From: Flavobacterium saliperosum
GTDB taxonomy: Bacteria > Bacteroidota > Bacteroidia > Flavobacteriales > Flavobacteriaceae
DNA: 61,332 bases
Reading direction: 5' to 3'
NCBI RefSeq assembly: GCF_900100625.1
Contig: NZ_FMTY01000009.1
Span: 1-61,332, forward strand
Shown: piece by piece, positions 31,603 through 40,605 of the stretch
How positions within the stretch are numbered: position 1 is the stretch's first letter
Layout: the number at the start of each line of letters is the position of its first letter
The notes under the pieces: generated by a model
The model's database searches: none
Told to the model about the DNA's origin: nothing
What the model saw: only the letters and a program-made list of their open reading frames with translations
Position numbers and translations under genes: made by a program

Positions 31603-33705
31603 ATGAACAACCTTCTCGACACTCCCATAGAATATTTAAAAGGCGTTGGTCCTCAGCGCGGGGATTTATTGCGTAAGGAACTCGACATTCACCGTTACGG
31701 GGATTTGATTAATTTGTATCCGAACCGTTATATCGACCGAACGCGGTATTACAAAATCAACGAACTGCAAAACAGTAATTCCGAAGTGCAGATAGTAGGG
31801 AAAGTGATTCACATCAAATCCGTAGAACAGAAAAAAGGCAAACGTTTGGTCGCCACTTTCGTGGATGATACCGGCGAAATGGAACTGGTTTGGTTTCAGG
31901 GGCAGAAATGGGTACGCGAAAGTCTGAAACTGAATACCCCTTATGTGATTTTCGGAAAAACGACGTCCTTCAATGGTTTGTTCAACATGGCGCATCCGGA
32001 AATGGAATTGCTCGAAGAACACAAAGCGAGTTTACGATCGGCAATGCAGCCGGTTTATCCAAGTACCGAAAAGCTTGCCAACAAAGGAATTTCAAACAAG
32101 GTCATCAATAAAATAATGCAGCAGTTGTTCATTGAAACGCATGCTTTATTCACCGAAACTTTGCCGGGTTATTTATTGGACGAATTAAAACTGATTCCGA
32201 AAAACGCAGCGTTATTCAACATCCATTTTCCGAAGAGTCAGGAACTGTTGGCCAAAGCGCAATTCCGACTGAAATTTGAAGAATTGTTCTTTATTCAGCT
32301 CCAGCTGATTACCAAAAACCTCATCCGAAAACATAAAATCAAAGGTCACCCGTTTGAAAAAGTAGGCGATTATTTCACTACGTTTTACAACAACCATTTG
32401 CCGTTTGATTTAACCAATGCGCAGAAAAAAGTACTCAAGGAAATCCGTAACGATTTAGGCAGTAACGCCCAAATGAACCGATTGCTTCAGGGTGATGTCG
32501 GCTCCGGAAAAACGATTGTCGGACTGATGAGTATGCTTTTGGCTATCGATAACGGATTTCAGGCGTGTTTGATGGCACCAACGGAAATACTTGCTTCACA
32601 GCATTTTAACGGTATTACCGAATTAGCCAAAGACTTAAACCTTAACATAAAATTATTAACCGGTTCGACTAAAACAGCAGACAGAAAAGTTATCCATGAA
32701 GAATTGGAAAACGGCAGTCTTCATATAATCATCGGAACGCATGCGCTGTTAGAAGACAAAGTTCAGTTTCAAAATTTAGGTTTGGCGATTATTGACGAAC
32801 AGCACCGTTTCGGCGTGGAGCAACGCAGCAAACTGTGGCAGAAAAATGAAGTGCCGCCGCATGTTTTGGTGATGACCGCCACTCCTATTCCGCGAACGCT
32901 GGCAATGAGTTTGTATGGCGATTTGGATATTTCGGTGATTGACGAACTGCCTCCGGGAAGAAAACCGATTCAAACCGTACACCGCTTCGACAGTAACCGG
33001 TTGAAAGTATGGAAGTTCCTGAAAGACGAAATTGCCAAAGGCAGACAGATTTACATCGTATATCCGTTAATTCAGGAATCGGAAAAAATGGATTATAAAG
33101 ATCTGATGGACGGTTACGAAGGGATTTCACGGGATTTTCCGTTGCCTCAATACTCGGTTTCCATTGTTCACGGAAAAATGAAACCTGCTGAAAAAGATGC
33201 CGAAATGAAACGCTTTTCGGAAGGAAAGACGAATATTATGGTGGCAACTACCGTTATTGAAGTTGGCGTAAATGTTCCTAACGCGAGTGTGATGATTATT
33301 GAAAGTGCCGAACGTTTCGGATTGTCGCAATTGCATCAGCTGCGAGGACGTGTTGGTCGTGGTGCCGAACAGAGTTATTGTATCCTGATGACCAGTCATA
33401 AACTGAGTAACGATACCAAAACCCGCATCGAAACCATGTGTCGCACCAACGACGGTTTTGAAATTGCAGAAGTCGATTTGAAACTCCGCGGTCCCGGTGA
33501 TATCATGGGAAAACAACAAAGCGGTGTTTTGAATTTACAGATAGCCGATTTGGTAAAAGACAAAGACATTCTGCAATTAGCACGCCATCATGCGATAAAA
33601 CTATTGAAAGACGACGCGCCGATGGAAAAACCGGAACATCAAACGTTACGAAAAGTGTTCATTGAATTAAGCAAGAAAAAAACGATTTGGAATTATATTA
33701 GTTAG
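31603..33705 (+). CDS. recG: ATP-dependent DNA helicase RecG
   Basis: This 700-residue protein reverses stalled forks and resolves branched DNA. It has an N-terminal OB-fold wedge domain (about 60-150, VQIVGKVIHIKSVEQKK..DDTGEMELVWFQG), Walker A GDVGSGKT (297-304), DEQH box (398-401), MTATPIPRTLAMSLYG, and in the second RecA domain TTVIEVGVNVPNA, QLHQLRGRVGRG and the RecG end DLKLRGPGDIMGKQQSG. Full family length. A TATCTTCG box (31572-31579) lies 23 bases upstream of the start codon. Confidence 0.97.
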   Translation: MNNLLDTPIEYLKGVGPQRGDLLRKELDIHRYGDLINLYPNRYIDRTRYYKINELQNSNSEVQIVGKVIHIKSVEQKKGKRLVATFVDDTGEMELVWFQGQKWVRESLKLNTPYVIFGKTTSFNGLFNMAHPEMELLEEHKASLRSAMQPVYPSTEKLANKGISNKVINKIMQQLFIETHALFTETLPGYLLDELKLIPKNAALFNIHFPKSQELLAKAQFRLKFEELFFIQLQLITKNLIRKHKIKGHPFEKVGDYFTTFYNNHLPFDLTNAQKKVLKEIRNDLGSNAQMNRLLQGDVGSGKTIVGLMSMLLAIDNGFQACLMAPTEILASQHFNGITELAKDLNLNIKLLTGSTKTADRKVIHEELENGSLHIIIGTHALLEDKVQFQNLGLAIIDEQHRFGVEQRSKLWQKNEVPPHVLVMTATPIPRTLAMSLYGDLDISVIDELPPGRKPIQTVHRFDSNRLKVWKFLKDEIAKGRQIYIVYPLIQESEKMDYKDLMDGYEGISRDFPLPQYSVSIVHGKMKPAEKDAEMKRFSEGKTNIMVATTVIEVGVNVPNASVMIIESAERFGLSQLHQLRGRVGRGAEQSYCILMTSHKLSNDTKTRIETMCRTNDGFEIAEVDLKLRGPGDIMGKQQSGVLNLQIADLVKDKDILQLARHHAIKLLKDDAPMEKPEHQTLRKVFIELSKKKTIWNYIS

Positions 33706-33785
33706 AATGAAACAAGAACAAGAGACAAGAAAATAGATGATAGAAAATAGACAAGCATTCATAATTCATAATTCATAACTCAAAT

Positions 33786-34649
33786 ATGGTACAATACAAC
33801 CCGAAAGACTGGATAACATTCATTTTCCGATTTCATAAAGCCGATACTTTTCGGCAACTTTTACCTATGATGCTTTTCATCGGATTGTATTCGTATGGAA
33901 TCGGCTATCTGGAAATGGAATACTTCAAACTTTCCGAAACCAGTCATGTAAAAAACATCTCCATCATGCACGGGATGTTGGGTTTTGTGATTTCCTTATT
34001 GTTGGCTTACCGCACCAATACCGCTTATGATCGTTGGTGGGAAGGACGAAAAATGTGGGGCAGTTTGGTGAATAACAGTCGGAATCTGGCCATCAAACTT
34101 TCCGTTATTCTAAAAGACGAACACGACAGGAACTTTTTCAGAAAAACCATTCCGAGTTATGCCTCCATTCTCAACAAACATCTGAAAAATGAAGAAACCG
34201 GACTCATGCTTTTTGACGGACTGGATTTAAAAATCGATCATGAAAAACACCGCCCGAACCAAATTGCCAAAATGTTGTTTCAAAAGGTGAACGATATGTA
34301 TTCTTCAGGGAAAATAACGGGCGACCAACTCATAATTCTGAATAACGAAATCCAATCGTTTACCGATGTTTGCGGCGCTTGCGAACGTATTAAAAATACC
34401 CCTATCCCCTACTCTTACAGTGCTTTCATCAAAAAATTCATTTTCTTTTATGTGATGACGCTGCCTTTTGGTTATGTTTTCAGTTTAGGGTATTATGTGG
34501 TTCCTGTGGTCGTTTTTATTTTTTACGTTTTGGCGAGTCTGGAGCTGATTGCCGAAGAAATCGAGGATCCGTTTGGCAACGACGAGAACGATTTACCTAC
34601 AAAAAAAATATCGGAAAATATCAAACGACACATTGAGGAAATTTTGTAA
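33786..34649 (+). CDS. Bestrophin-family membrane channel
   Basis: This 287-residue protein has the bestrophin (UPF0187) layout. After ITFIFRFHKADTFRQLLPMM come helices near residues 25-45 and 65-85 with the diagnostic LAYRTNTAYDRWWEGRKMWG, then a helical cytoplasmic part (100-210) and two more helices (about 215-260) with MTLPFGYVFSLGYYVVPVVV. Bacterial members form pentameric anion or cation channels. The 240 bases after it hold no gene. Confidence 0.93.
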   Translation: MVQYNPKDWITFIFRFHKADTFRQLLPMMLFIGLYSYGIGYLEMEYFKLSETSHVKNISIMHGMLGFVISLLLAYRTNTAYDRWWEGRKMWGSLVNNSRNLAIKLSVILKDEHDRNFFRKTIPSYASILNKHLKNEETGLMLFDGLDLKIDHEKHRPNQIAKMLFQKVNDMYSSGKITGDQLIILNNEIQSFTDVCGACERIKNTPIPYSYSAFIKKFIFFYVMTLPFGYVFSLGYYVVPVVVFIFYVLASLELIAEEIEDPFGNDENDLPTKKISENIKRHIEEIL

Positions 34650-34889
34650 AAATTCGTTTATCAAAACACTACTTTAGATATAAATCGTATAAAGGTAACA
34701 CTGATATATAGTAGCGTTGGATTTAATCCTCAATAAACTAGGGATTTAAGACTATCTATTTTTAAAAGAACTCCTTAATACTCCAACTATTTCACTATTT
34801 TTGCTTTATATCTTCTGCTAAAAAAGGTTAGCCTATTTTATGGAATGGAGGAAGACTATATCAAATAAAAAAGAAACTGACAGACATCA

Positions 34890-36341
34890 ATGCTTTTTAA
34901 CTCAATAGACTTCGCAATATTTTTACCAATAATTTTCATTCTGTATTGGTTTGTAACCAACAAAAATTTAAAAGCCCAAAATATTTTACTGTTAACCGCC
35001 AGCTATTTTTTTTATGCTTGTTGGGATTGGCGTTTTTTATTTTTATTGATGTTTTCGACTCTTTTGGACTATTACACAGGACTGAAAATGTGTGGTGTTC
35101 AAGACCAAAAAGCTAAAAAGTTTTGGTTTTGGCTGAGTATATTCATAAACCTTGGCTTTCTGGGAGTGTTCAAATATTATAATTTTTTCGCAGACTCTTT
35201 TGCAGAAGCGCTTTCACAGCTGGGAGTACAAATCAATCCTTTAACACTAAGCGTTATCCTTCCCGTAGGAATATCATTTTACACTTTTCACGGATTGTCT
35301 TACGTAATAGATATTTACAAAGGCAGGGTTAAAGCTGAACGAAATTTTGTGGATTATTCGGTATTTGTAAGCTTTTTTCCTTTGTTGGTTGCCGGACCAA
35401 TTGAAAGAGCTACTCATTTGTTACCGCAAATAAAAAAGAAACGATCTTTTGATTATTCAAAAGCTGTTGATGGTTTAAGACAAATTTTATGGGGGTTATT
35501 CAAGAAGATTGTAATTGCAGATAATTGTGCTTTTTTTGCCAACGAAATTTTTAATAATTCGTCTGATTATTCGGGAAGTACCCTCGTTTTAGGCGCATTA
35601 TTTTTTACATTTCAGATTTATGGAGATTTTTCCGGGTATTCCGATATCGCATTAGGTACAGCGAGATTATTTGGTATTGAACTATTGCAAAACTTTTCAT
35701 TTCCTTACTTTTCAAGAGACATTGCCGAGTTTTGGAGACGTTGGCATATTTCACTTTCTACCTGGTTTAGGGATTATTTATATATCCCTCTGGGAGGAAG
35801 TAGTGGCGAAACCGTCATGAGAATACGAAATACATTCATCATTTTTATTGTAAGCGGATTTTGGCATGGCGCCAATTGGACCTTTATCATATGGGGATTA
35901 CTGAATGCTTTATATTTCCTTCCGCTACTCTTAACGAACAAAAACAGAAAGAATATGGAAATCGTTGCTAAATCACGATTTCTTCCTTCTCCCAAAGATT
36001 TTTTCAATATTCTATTGACTTTCGGATTAACAGTACTTGCCTGGATATTTTTCAGAGCAGAAAATATCGGACACGCCATTTCATATTTGTCAGGAATATT
36101 TTCATTGGATTTATTTTCCGTCCCTAAATTTCCTGGTATGGGGAAAGCTTTGTCCACTATACTTCTTATTCTTTTCTTCATTGCAATCGAATGGATGGGC
36201 CGAGAAAACAAATATGCAATTGAAAAAATTGGGTCAAAAGTAAGCAGACCCTTAAGATGGTCCTTTTATGTATTGATTATTTTTTTAATCGGAATGTTTC
36301 TTGAAACAGAGGAAACTCCATTTATTTATTTTCAATTTTAA
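34890..36341 (+). CDS. MBOAT-family O-acyltransferase (AlgI-like)
   Basis: This 483-residue polytopic protein has the membrane-bound O-acyltransferase core: FWRRWHISLSTWFRDYLYIPLGG and the catalytic His326 in SGFWHGANWTFIIWG. An AlgI-type opening (FNSIDFAIFLPIIFILYW) and PVGISFYTFHGLSYVIDIYKG are present. In AlgI systems the enzyme moves acetyl groups to an SGNH-type partner that acetylates exopolysaccharide outside. Here the partner is probably the next gene, 4 bases downstream. No alginate genes are nearby, so the acceptor is a different polymer. Confidence 0.93.
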   Translation: MLFNSIDFAIFLPIIFILYWFVTNKNLKAQNILLLTASYFFYACWDWRFLFLLMFSTLLDYYTGLKMCGVQDQKAKKFWFWLSIFINLGFLGVFKYYNFFADSFAEALSQLGVQINPLTLSVILPVGISFYTFHGLSYVIDIYKGRVKAERNFVDYSVFVSFFPLLVAGPIERATHLLPQIKKKRSFDYSKAVDGLRQILWGLFKKIVIADNCAFFANEIFNNSSDYSGSTLVLGALFFTFQIYGDFSGYSDIALGTARLFGIELLQNFSFPYFSRDIAEFWRRWHISLSTWFRDYLYIPLGGSSGETVMRIRNTFIIFIVSGFWHGANWTFIIWGLLNALYFLPLLLTNKNRKNMEIVAKSRFLPSPKDFFNILLTFGLTVLAWIFFRAENIGHAISYLSGIFSLDLFSVPKFPGMGKALSTILLILFFIAIEWMGRENKYAIEKIGSKVSRPLRWSFYVLIIFLIGMFLETEETPFIYFQF

Positions 36342-36345
36342 TATC

Positions 36346-37275
36346 ATGAAACAATTTGCAAAAAACATAGTTCTATTTATTGTATTCACCTGCATTGCCT
36401 ATCCAATATTAATTTCGATTTCCGGTTATCTTTTACCGCAAAAATTATCGCCAAACATTAACTATAGAATAGGATCTTACGGACACATGTATACACGTTT
36501 GAATGAGGCAAAAAATTTTAAAGGCGAACTGGATGTGCTGTTTTTAGGGTCATCACACTCGTACAGGGGATTTGACACGAGAAATTTTAATGATTTGAAA
36601 ACTTTTAATTTGGGATCGAGTGCTCAAACTCCAATTCAAACAAACGCATTGTTGGATCGGTATTTAGACAAATTAAATCCTAAAATGATCGTTTATGAAG
36701 TATATCCAAACACTTTTACAAGTGATGGTGTAGAATCCTCTCTGGACATTATCGCAAATGACAAAAATGATCTAAATTCATTGGAAATGGCTTTCGAAAT
36801 CAACCATATCAAAGTCTACAACACTTTAATTTATGGTTTTTTCAGAGATGCTTTTGAACTAAACAAATCGTTTTCCGAACCAATTAAAAAAGGGGAAGAC
36901 ACTTATATTCCCGGAGGATTTGTTCAAAGGAACATAACCTATTTCAAGCATATCGATTATCCTGAAAAAGATGAGTGGAAACTAAACGAGGAGCAAATAA
37001 AAGTTTTTGAAAGCATTGTCAAAAGAATTAAAGACAAGAAAATAAAACTCATGTTGGTTTATGCTCCTATCACATCATCCTACTATAAATCGCATACCAA
37101 TAATGCCTATTTCGATAAATTTATCACCAGTCACCATGCTGAATATTATAATTTCAATACGATGTTGACGCTAAATGATTCGTTACATTTCTACGACTCC
37201 AATCATTTAAATCAAAATGGAGTCAGGGAGTTTAACAAAAAATTATTGGAATTGATAGACTTGAATAAGAAATAG
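36346..37275 (+). CDS. Exported SGNH-like acetyl-transfer partner
   Basis: This 309-residue protein from the ATG at 36346 has an N-terminal signal or anchor helix (residues 6-28) and a luminal domain opening with the SGNH nucleophile block DVLFLGSSHSYRGFDTRNF. Later blocks are MIVYEVYPN and a C-terminal DSLHFYDSNHLNQNGVREF, giving Asp/His in the D-x2-H style (DSNHLN). It resembles AlgJ/AlgX-like proteins that finish O-acetylation of a polysaccharide with the MBOAT enzyme just upstream. The longer reading from 36301 would overlap that gene. Confidence 0.75.
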   Translation: MKQFAKNIVLFIVFTCIAYPILISISGYLLPQKLSPNINYRIGSYGHMYTRLNEAKNFKGELDVLFLGSSHSYRGFDTRNFNDLKTFNLGSSAQTPIQTNALLDRYLDKLNPKMIVYEVYPNTFTSDGVESSLDIIANDKNDLNSLEMAFEINHIKVYNTLIYGFFRDAFELNKSFSEPIKKGEDTYIPGGFVQRNITYFKHIDYPEKDEWKLNEEQIKVFESIVKRIKDKKIKLMLVYAPITSSYYKSHTNNAYFDKFITSHHAEYYNFNTMLTLNDSLHFYDSNHLNQNGVREFNKKLLELIDLNKK

Positions 37276-37545
37276 AAACAAAACTTAAGTCTATTGTCAA
37301 ATGATGGAGTACGAAGGGAATTCCGAACATCAGTGATTTGAAAAAACAGAACGGAAAATCCAATTTAAAGGACATTTTCATTCCACTTGCGTCAGAACCT
37401 ATTATAATATTGTGGATTCGAAACAAGTCAAGGAAATTTTGTGATTTCAGTAAAAATTTAACGCTGAAGTCATCGGTTAAAAAATAAAATAAGTACATTT
37501 AGTTTATTGAAAATGACTATTTTATTTATTTCACTTGCCCCCCCG

Positions 37546-38472
37546 ATGAATCAGAACAGGACTTTACTTAACGCGCCTATATTAACCAATGAAAAATCAC
37601 TGAAAACACTGGTTGAAAACAGAACGGTTTACTCCTTAAATAATTGCGAATTAAATTTATTTGAAACGTATCAGGAATCACAACGCGTTCCTTTAAAATT
37701 CAATGATTTGGTGGTAACCAGCATGCTTAGGGGCAAAAAAGTAATGCATCTTTTCGATGATCCGGAATTTGAATATTTACCCGGTGAAACGGTGGTGATT
37801 CCGTCGAATGTGGAAATGAAAATCGATTTTCCGGAAGCCTCAAAAAACAATCCTACACAGTGTCTGGCTTTGGCAATTGACCATTTTAAAATCAACGAAA
37901 CGCTTCACTACCTAAACGATCGTTATCCTAAGGAAGGAACCGATAATTTCTGGAAACTGGATTCGGAAAATTATTTCTTTTACAACAATGTTGAGTTGGC
38001 GTCCACCATCAACAAACTCATCAAAGAATGCATGGGAACTTCCATCACCAAAGACGCGCTTGCCGATTTGACCCTTCAGGAATTACTGATCCGGATTATC
38101 CAGACGCAAACGGTAAAAGCCATCGACACCAATAAAACCATCGACAAAAACAGTCCGCTTCTTCCTATTTTAGAACACATCCGAAACAACATTCGTGAAA
38201 ACATCAATCTGAAAGAACTGAGTGACAAAGCCTTTATGAGTACGACTACATTTTATCGTTATTTCAAAAGAGAATTAGGCATGAGTCCGATTGAGTTCAT
38301 CTTAAATGAAAAAATGAAGTATGCCAAACGACTGCTTAAAAATCCTGGAATTCAGATAAACGAAGTGAGTTATGCTTCCGGGTTTGAAGATTGCAATTAT
38401 TTCATCCGTATTTTTAAAAAGTACGAAGGCGTTACTCCGAAACAGTACCAATTGATGAACGTTACCAATTAA
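37546..38472 (+). CDS. AraC-family transcriptional regulator
   Basis: This 308-residue protein from the ATG at 37546; an ATG at 37513 in frame would add a hydrophobic leader. The N-terminal cupin-like AraC domain (about 20-140) contains NDLVVTSMLRGKKVMHLF and YLPGETVVIPSNVE. The C-terminal double helix-turn-helix is NINLKELSDKAFMSTTTFYRYF..ELGMSPIEFI and INEVSYASGFEDCNYFIRIF. It is convergent with DUF779 and aldehyde dehydrogenase genes, whose promoter has AraC-type half-sites. The stop overlaps the DUF779 stop by 4 bases. The gap 37276-37545 holds no clear gene. Confidence 0.92.
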   Translation: MNQNRTLLNAPILTNEKSLKTLVENRTVYSLNNCELNLFETYQESQRVPLKFNDLVVTSMLRGKKVMHLFDDPEFEYLPGETVVIPSNVEMKIDFPEASKNNPTQCLALAIDHFKINETLHYLNDRYPKEGTDNFWKLDSENYFFYNNVELASTINKLIKECMGTSITKDALADLTLQELLIRIIQTQTVKAIDTNKTIDKNSPLLPILEHIRNNIRENINLKELSDKAFMSTTTFYRYFKRELGMSPIEFILNEKMKYAKRLLKNPGIQINEVSYASGFEDCNYFIRIFKKYEGVTPKQYQLMNVTN

Positions 38473-38849
38473 TCAAACGTGTTGTATTTCACTGGTTCCA
38501 AATTTGCGGCTTCGGCATCCGTAAATAACCGATAGTGAATTGTAAACGTTTTTCCGTAAGGCACTTCCAACGAAAAACCACCTACTCCGAAACCATCCGC
38601 AACATCCAAAGTGAAATGTGCGTGTTTCCAGTATTCAAATAAATCTTTATCCACCCAAAAATCAAAACCTTCCACCTGACCGATGCATACATCGTTTGTT
38701 CTCGGAAAAAACGAGCCGACTTCAAGACATTGAGGCTGCGTTCCTTCGCAACAACCTCCAGCCTGATAGAAAAATAATGCCCCGAAATTCTCTTTCAGAA
38801 AAGCAATTGTCTCTTTTGCTTTCCCTGTAGCCTCTATTCTTTTTATCAT
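38469..38849 (-). CDS. DUF779 family protein
   Basis: This 126-residue protein matches DUF779, with the Cys-rich nucleus QAGGCCEGTQPQCLEVG, a GQVEGFDFWVDKDLFEYWKH segment and GFGVGGFSLEVPYGKTF. The family is nearly always next to NAD-dependent aldehyde dehydrogenases, as here, and its role is unknown; the cysteines suggest metal or redox chemistry. It lies downstream of the dehydrogenase on the same strand, beyond a terminator-like hairpin. Confidence 0.92.
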   Translation of the reverse strand: MIKRIEATGKAKETIAFLKENFGALFFYQAGGCCEGTQPQCLEVGSFFPRTNDVCIGQVEGFDFWVDKDLFEYWKHAHFTLDVADGFGVGGFSLEVPYGKTFTIHYRLFTDAEAANLEPVKYNTFD

Positions 38850-38871
38850 CTTTAAAATTTAAGATTTATAT

Positions 38872-38896
38872 TAAAAAAGTGCTCCCTAAGGAGCAC
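38872..38896 (-). terminator. Hairpin between aldehyde dehydrogenase and DUF779 genes
   Basis: The stem GTGCTCC / GGAGCAC has loop CTAA, followed on the minus strand by TTTTTTAAT. It sits inside the two-gene unit, so it may partly terminate or attenuate read-through into DUF779. Confidence 0.75.
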
Positions 38897-38927
38897 CTTC
38901 CAACCGACTAACAACTACGAAACCGGA

Positions 38928-40433
38928 TTAAAAAAAGCCTAATTTATTTTTATCATAAGAGATTAACATATTTTTGGTCTGACGGTAGTGATCCAACATT
39001 TGTTTATGATTTTCACGTCCTATCCCCGATTGCTTGTATCCGCCAAACGGAGCTCCAGCAGGATAAGCATGATATTGATTCACCCATACACGCCCGGCAT
39101 GAATCGCACGCGGCACCTGATACAATTCATGCGCATCCCTTGTCCACACGCCTGCTCCCAATCCGTAAACTGAATCGTTGGCAATTTCAATAGCTTCTTC
39201 TGTGGTTTTAAAAGTGGTAACAGCTAATACAGGTCCGAAAATCTCTTCCTGGAAAATACGCATTTTGTTATGCCCTTTGAAAATGGTTGGCTTAATGTAG
39301 TAACCACCATCCAAATCATCGCCGAATTTATTCTCATCGCCACCAATCAACAGCTCTGCTCCTTCTTCTTTCCCTAAATTAATGTAGGTCATAATCTTAT
39401 CCTTCTGAATTTTCGAAGCCTGTGCTCCCATCATTACCGAAGGATCCATTGGGTCGCCGGTTTTCACTGTTTGAACACGCTGAATCAGTTTTTCGATAAA
39501 ACGGTCATAAATGGATTCATGAATTAACAAACGCGAGGGACACGTACAAATTTCACCCTGATTCAAACAATACAAAGCCGCACCTTCCAATGCTTTATCT
39601 AAAAAGGCATCGTCATGATCCATTACCGAAGGAAAGAAAATGTTTGGCGATTTACCTCCCAATTCCAAAGTAACCGGAATGATATTTTCAGTAGCATATT
39701 GCATTACCATTCGTCCGGTGGCTGTTGAACCCGTAAAAGCAGCTTTTGACACTTTCGGATTAGTTACCAAATGTCTGCCCAACTCGGAACCGAATCCGTT
39801 CACGATATTTATTACTCCTGCAGGAACCAAATCTCCTATAATTTCCATTAAAACCATGATGGAAATTGGTGTGTTTTCAGCCGGTTTCAACACAACGCAG
39901 TTTCCTGCAGCCAAAGCGGGTGCCAGTTTCCAAACGGCCATTAAAATTGGGAAATTCCAAGGGATAATCTGAGCCACAACTCCGATAGGTTCATGAACAA
40001 TTAACGATACCGTATGCTCGTCCAATTCATTTACGGAACCTTCTTCCGCTCTGATGACACTGGCAAAATAACGGAAATGATCGATAGCCAACGGAATATC
40101 AGCCGCCATGGTTTCACGGATTGCTTTACCATTGTCAACCGTTTCCGCTGCGGCAATCAGCGTAAGATTATCTTCGATAACCTGTGCAATTTTGAACAAC
40201 AGGTTACTTCTGTCTGTTGGCGACATTTTACTCCAGGTTTTAAAAGCTTCCGCGGCAGCGTCAACAGCTAAATTCAAATCTTCTTTCGAGGAATGTGCCG
40301 CTTTTGTAAACACTTTTCCATCAATCGGTGAAATAACATCAAAATAGTTTCCGTTTACCGGTGGCACGAATTTTCCTCCTATATAATTATCGTATTTATC
40401 TTTAAAATCGGGTCTTTGAATGGGATTACTCAT
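38928..40433 (-). CDS. NAD-dependent aldehyde dehydrogenase
   Basis: The 501-residue reading from the ATG at 40433 begins SNPIQRPDFKDKYDNYIGGKF; the longer ORF from 40481 starts inside the promoter. Catalytic residues are the Glu in TLELGGKSPNIFF and the Cys in LNQGEICTCPSRLL. NAD-site PWNFPILMAVWKLAPALAAGN is present, as is the C-terminal GGYKQSGIGRE. It belongs to the ExaC/acetaldehyde dehydrogenase group usually paired with DUF779 and an AraC regulator. Oxidises short aldehydes to acids in the cytoplasm. Confidence 0.95.
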   Translation of the reverse strand: MSNPIQRPDFKDKYDNYIGGKFVPPVNGNYFDVISPIDGKVFTKAAHSSKEDLNLAVDAAAEAFKTWSKMSPTDRSNLLFKIAQVIEDNLTLIAAAETVDNGKAIRETMAADIPLAIDHFRYFASVIRAEEGSVNELDEHTVSLIVHEPIGVVAQIIPWNFPILMAVWKLAPALAAGNCVVLKPAENTPISIMVLMEIIGDLVPAGVINIVNGFGSELGRHLVTNPKVSKAAFTGSTATGRMVMQYATENIIPVTLELGGKSPNIFFPSVMDHDDAFLDKALEGAALYCLNQGEICTCPSRLLIHESIYDRFIEKLIQRVQTVKTGDPMDPSVMMGAQASKIQKDKIMTYINLGKEEGAELLIGGDENKFGDDLDGGYYIKPTIFKGHNKMRIFQEEIFGPVLAVTTFKTTEEAIEIANDSVYGLGAGVWTRDAHELYQVPRAIHAGRVWVNQYHAYPAGAPFGGYKQSGIGRENHKQMLDHYRQTKNMLISYDKNKLGFF

Positions 40434-40457
40434 AATTTGTTTGTTTTTTGTTTTATC

Positions 40458-40512
40458 CAAATTTAGTTTTCCGACAGGCAAAAAAGTAGCATATTTTATC
40501 CAAATGATAGCA
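40458..40512 (-). promoter_or_regulatory. Aldehyde dehydrogenase promoter with AraC-type direct repeats
   Basis: On the minus strand a TAAATTTG -7 box occupies 40458-40465, about 25 bases before the start codon. Upstream, TAGCA on the plus strand occurs at 40487-40491 and 40508-40512, within AGTAGCAtatttt and GATAGCAcattat. The copies are exactly 21 bases apart (two helical turns), the usual spacing of AraC half-sites, and the nearer one abuts the -33 region. Confidence 0.6.
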
Positions 40513-40605
40513 CATTATCGGCGGATTGGAATTATCCTGGAAAAAAATTACTTAAAATGTTGATATCTTTGGTTTTTACTTAACTTTATATGAAAATTCG
40601 TAACT

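Noticed and set aside
37232..37498. 88-codon minus-strand ORF in the gap before the AraC gene
   Set aside because: Overlaps the end of the SGNH-like gene and shows no recognisable features.
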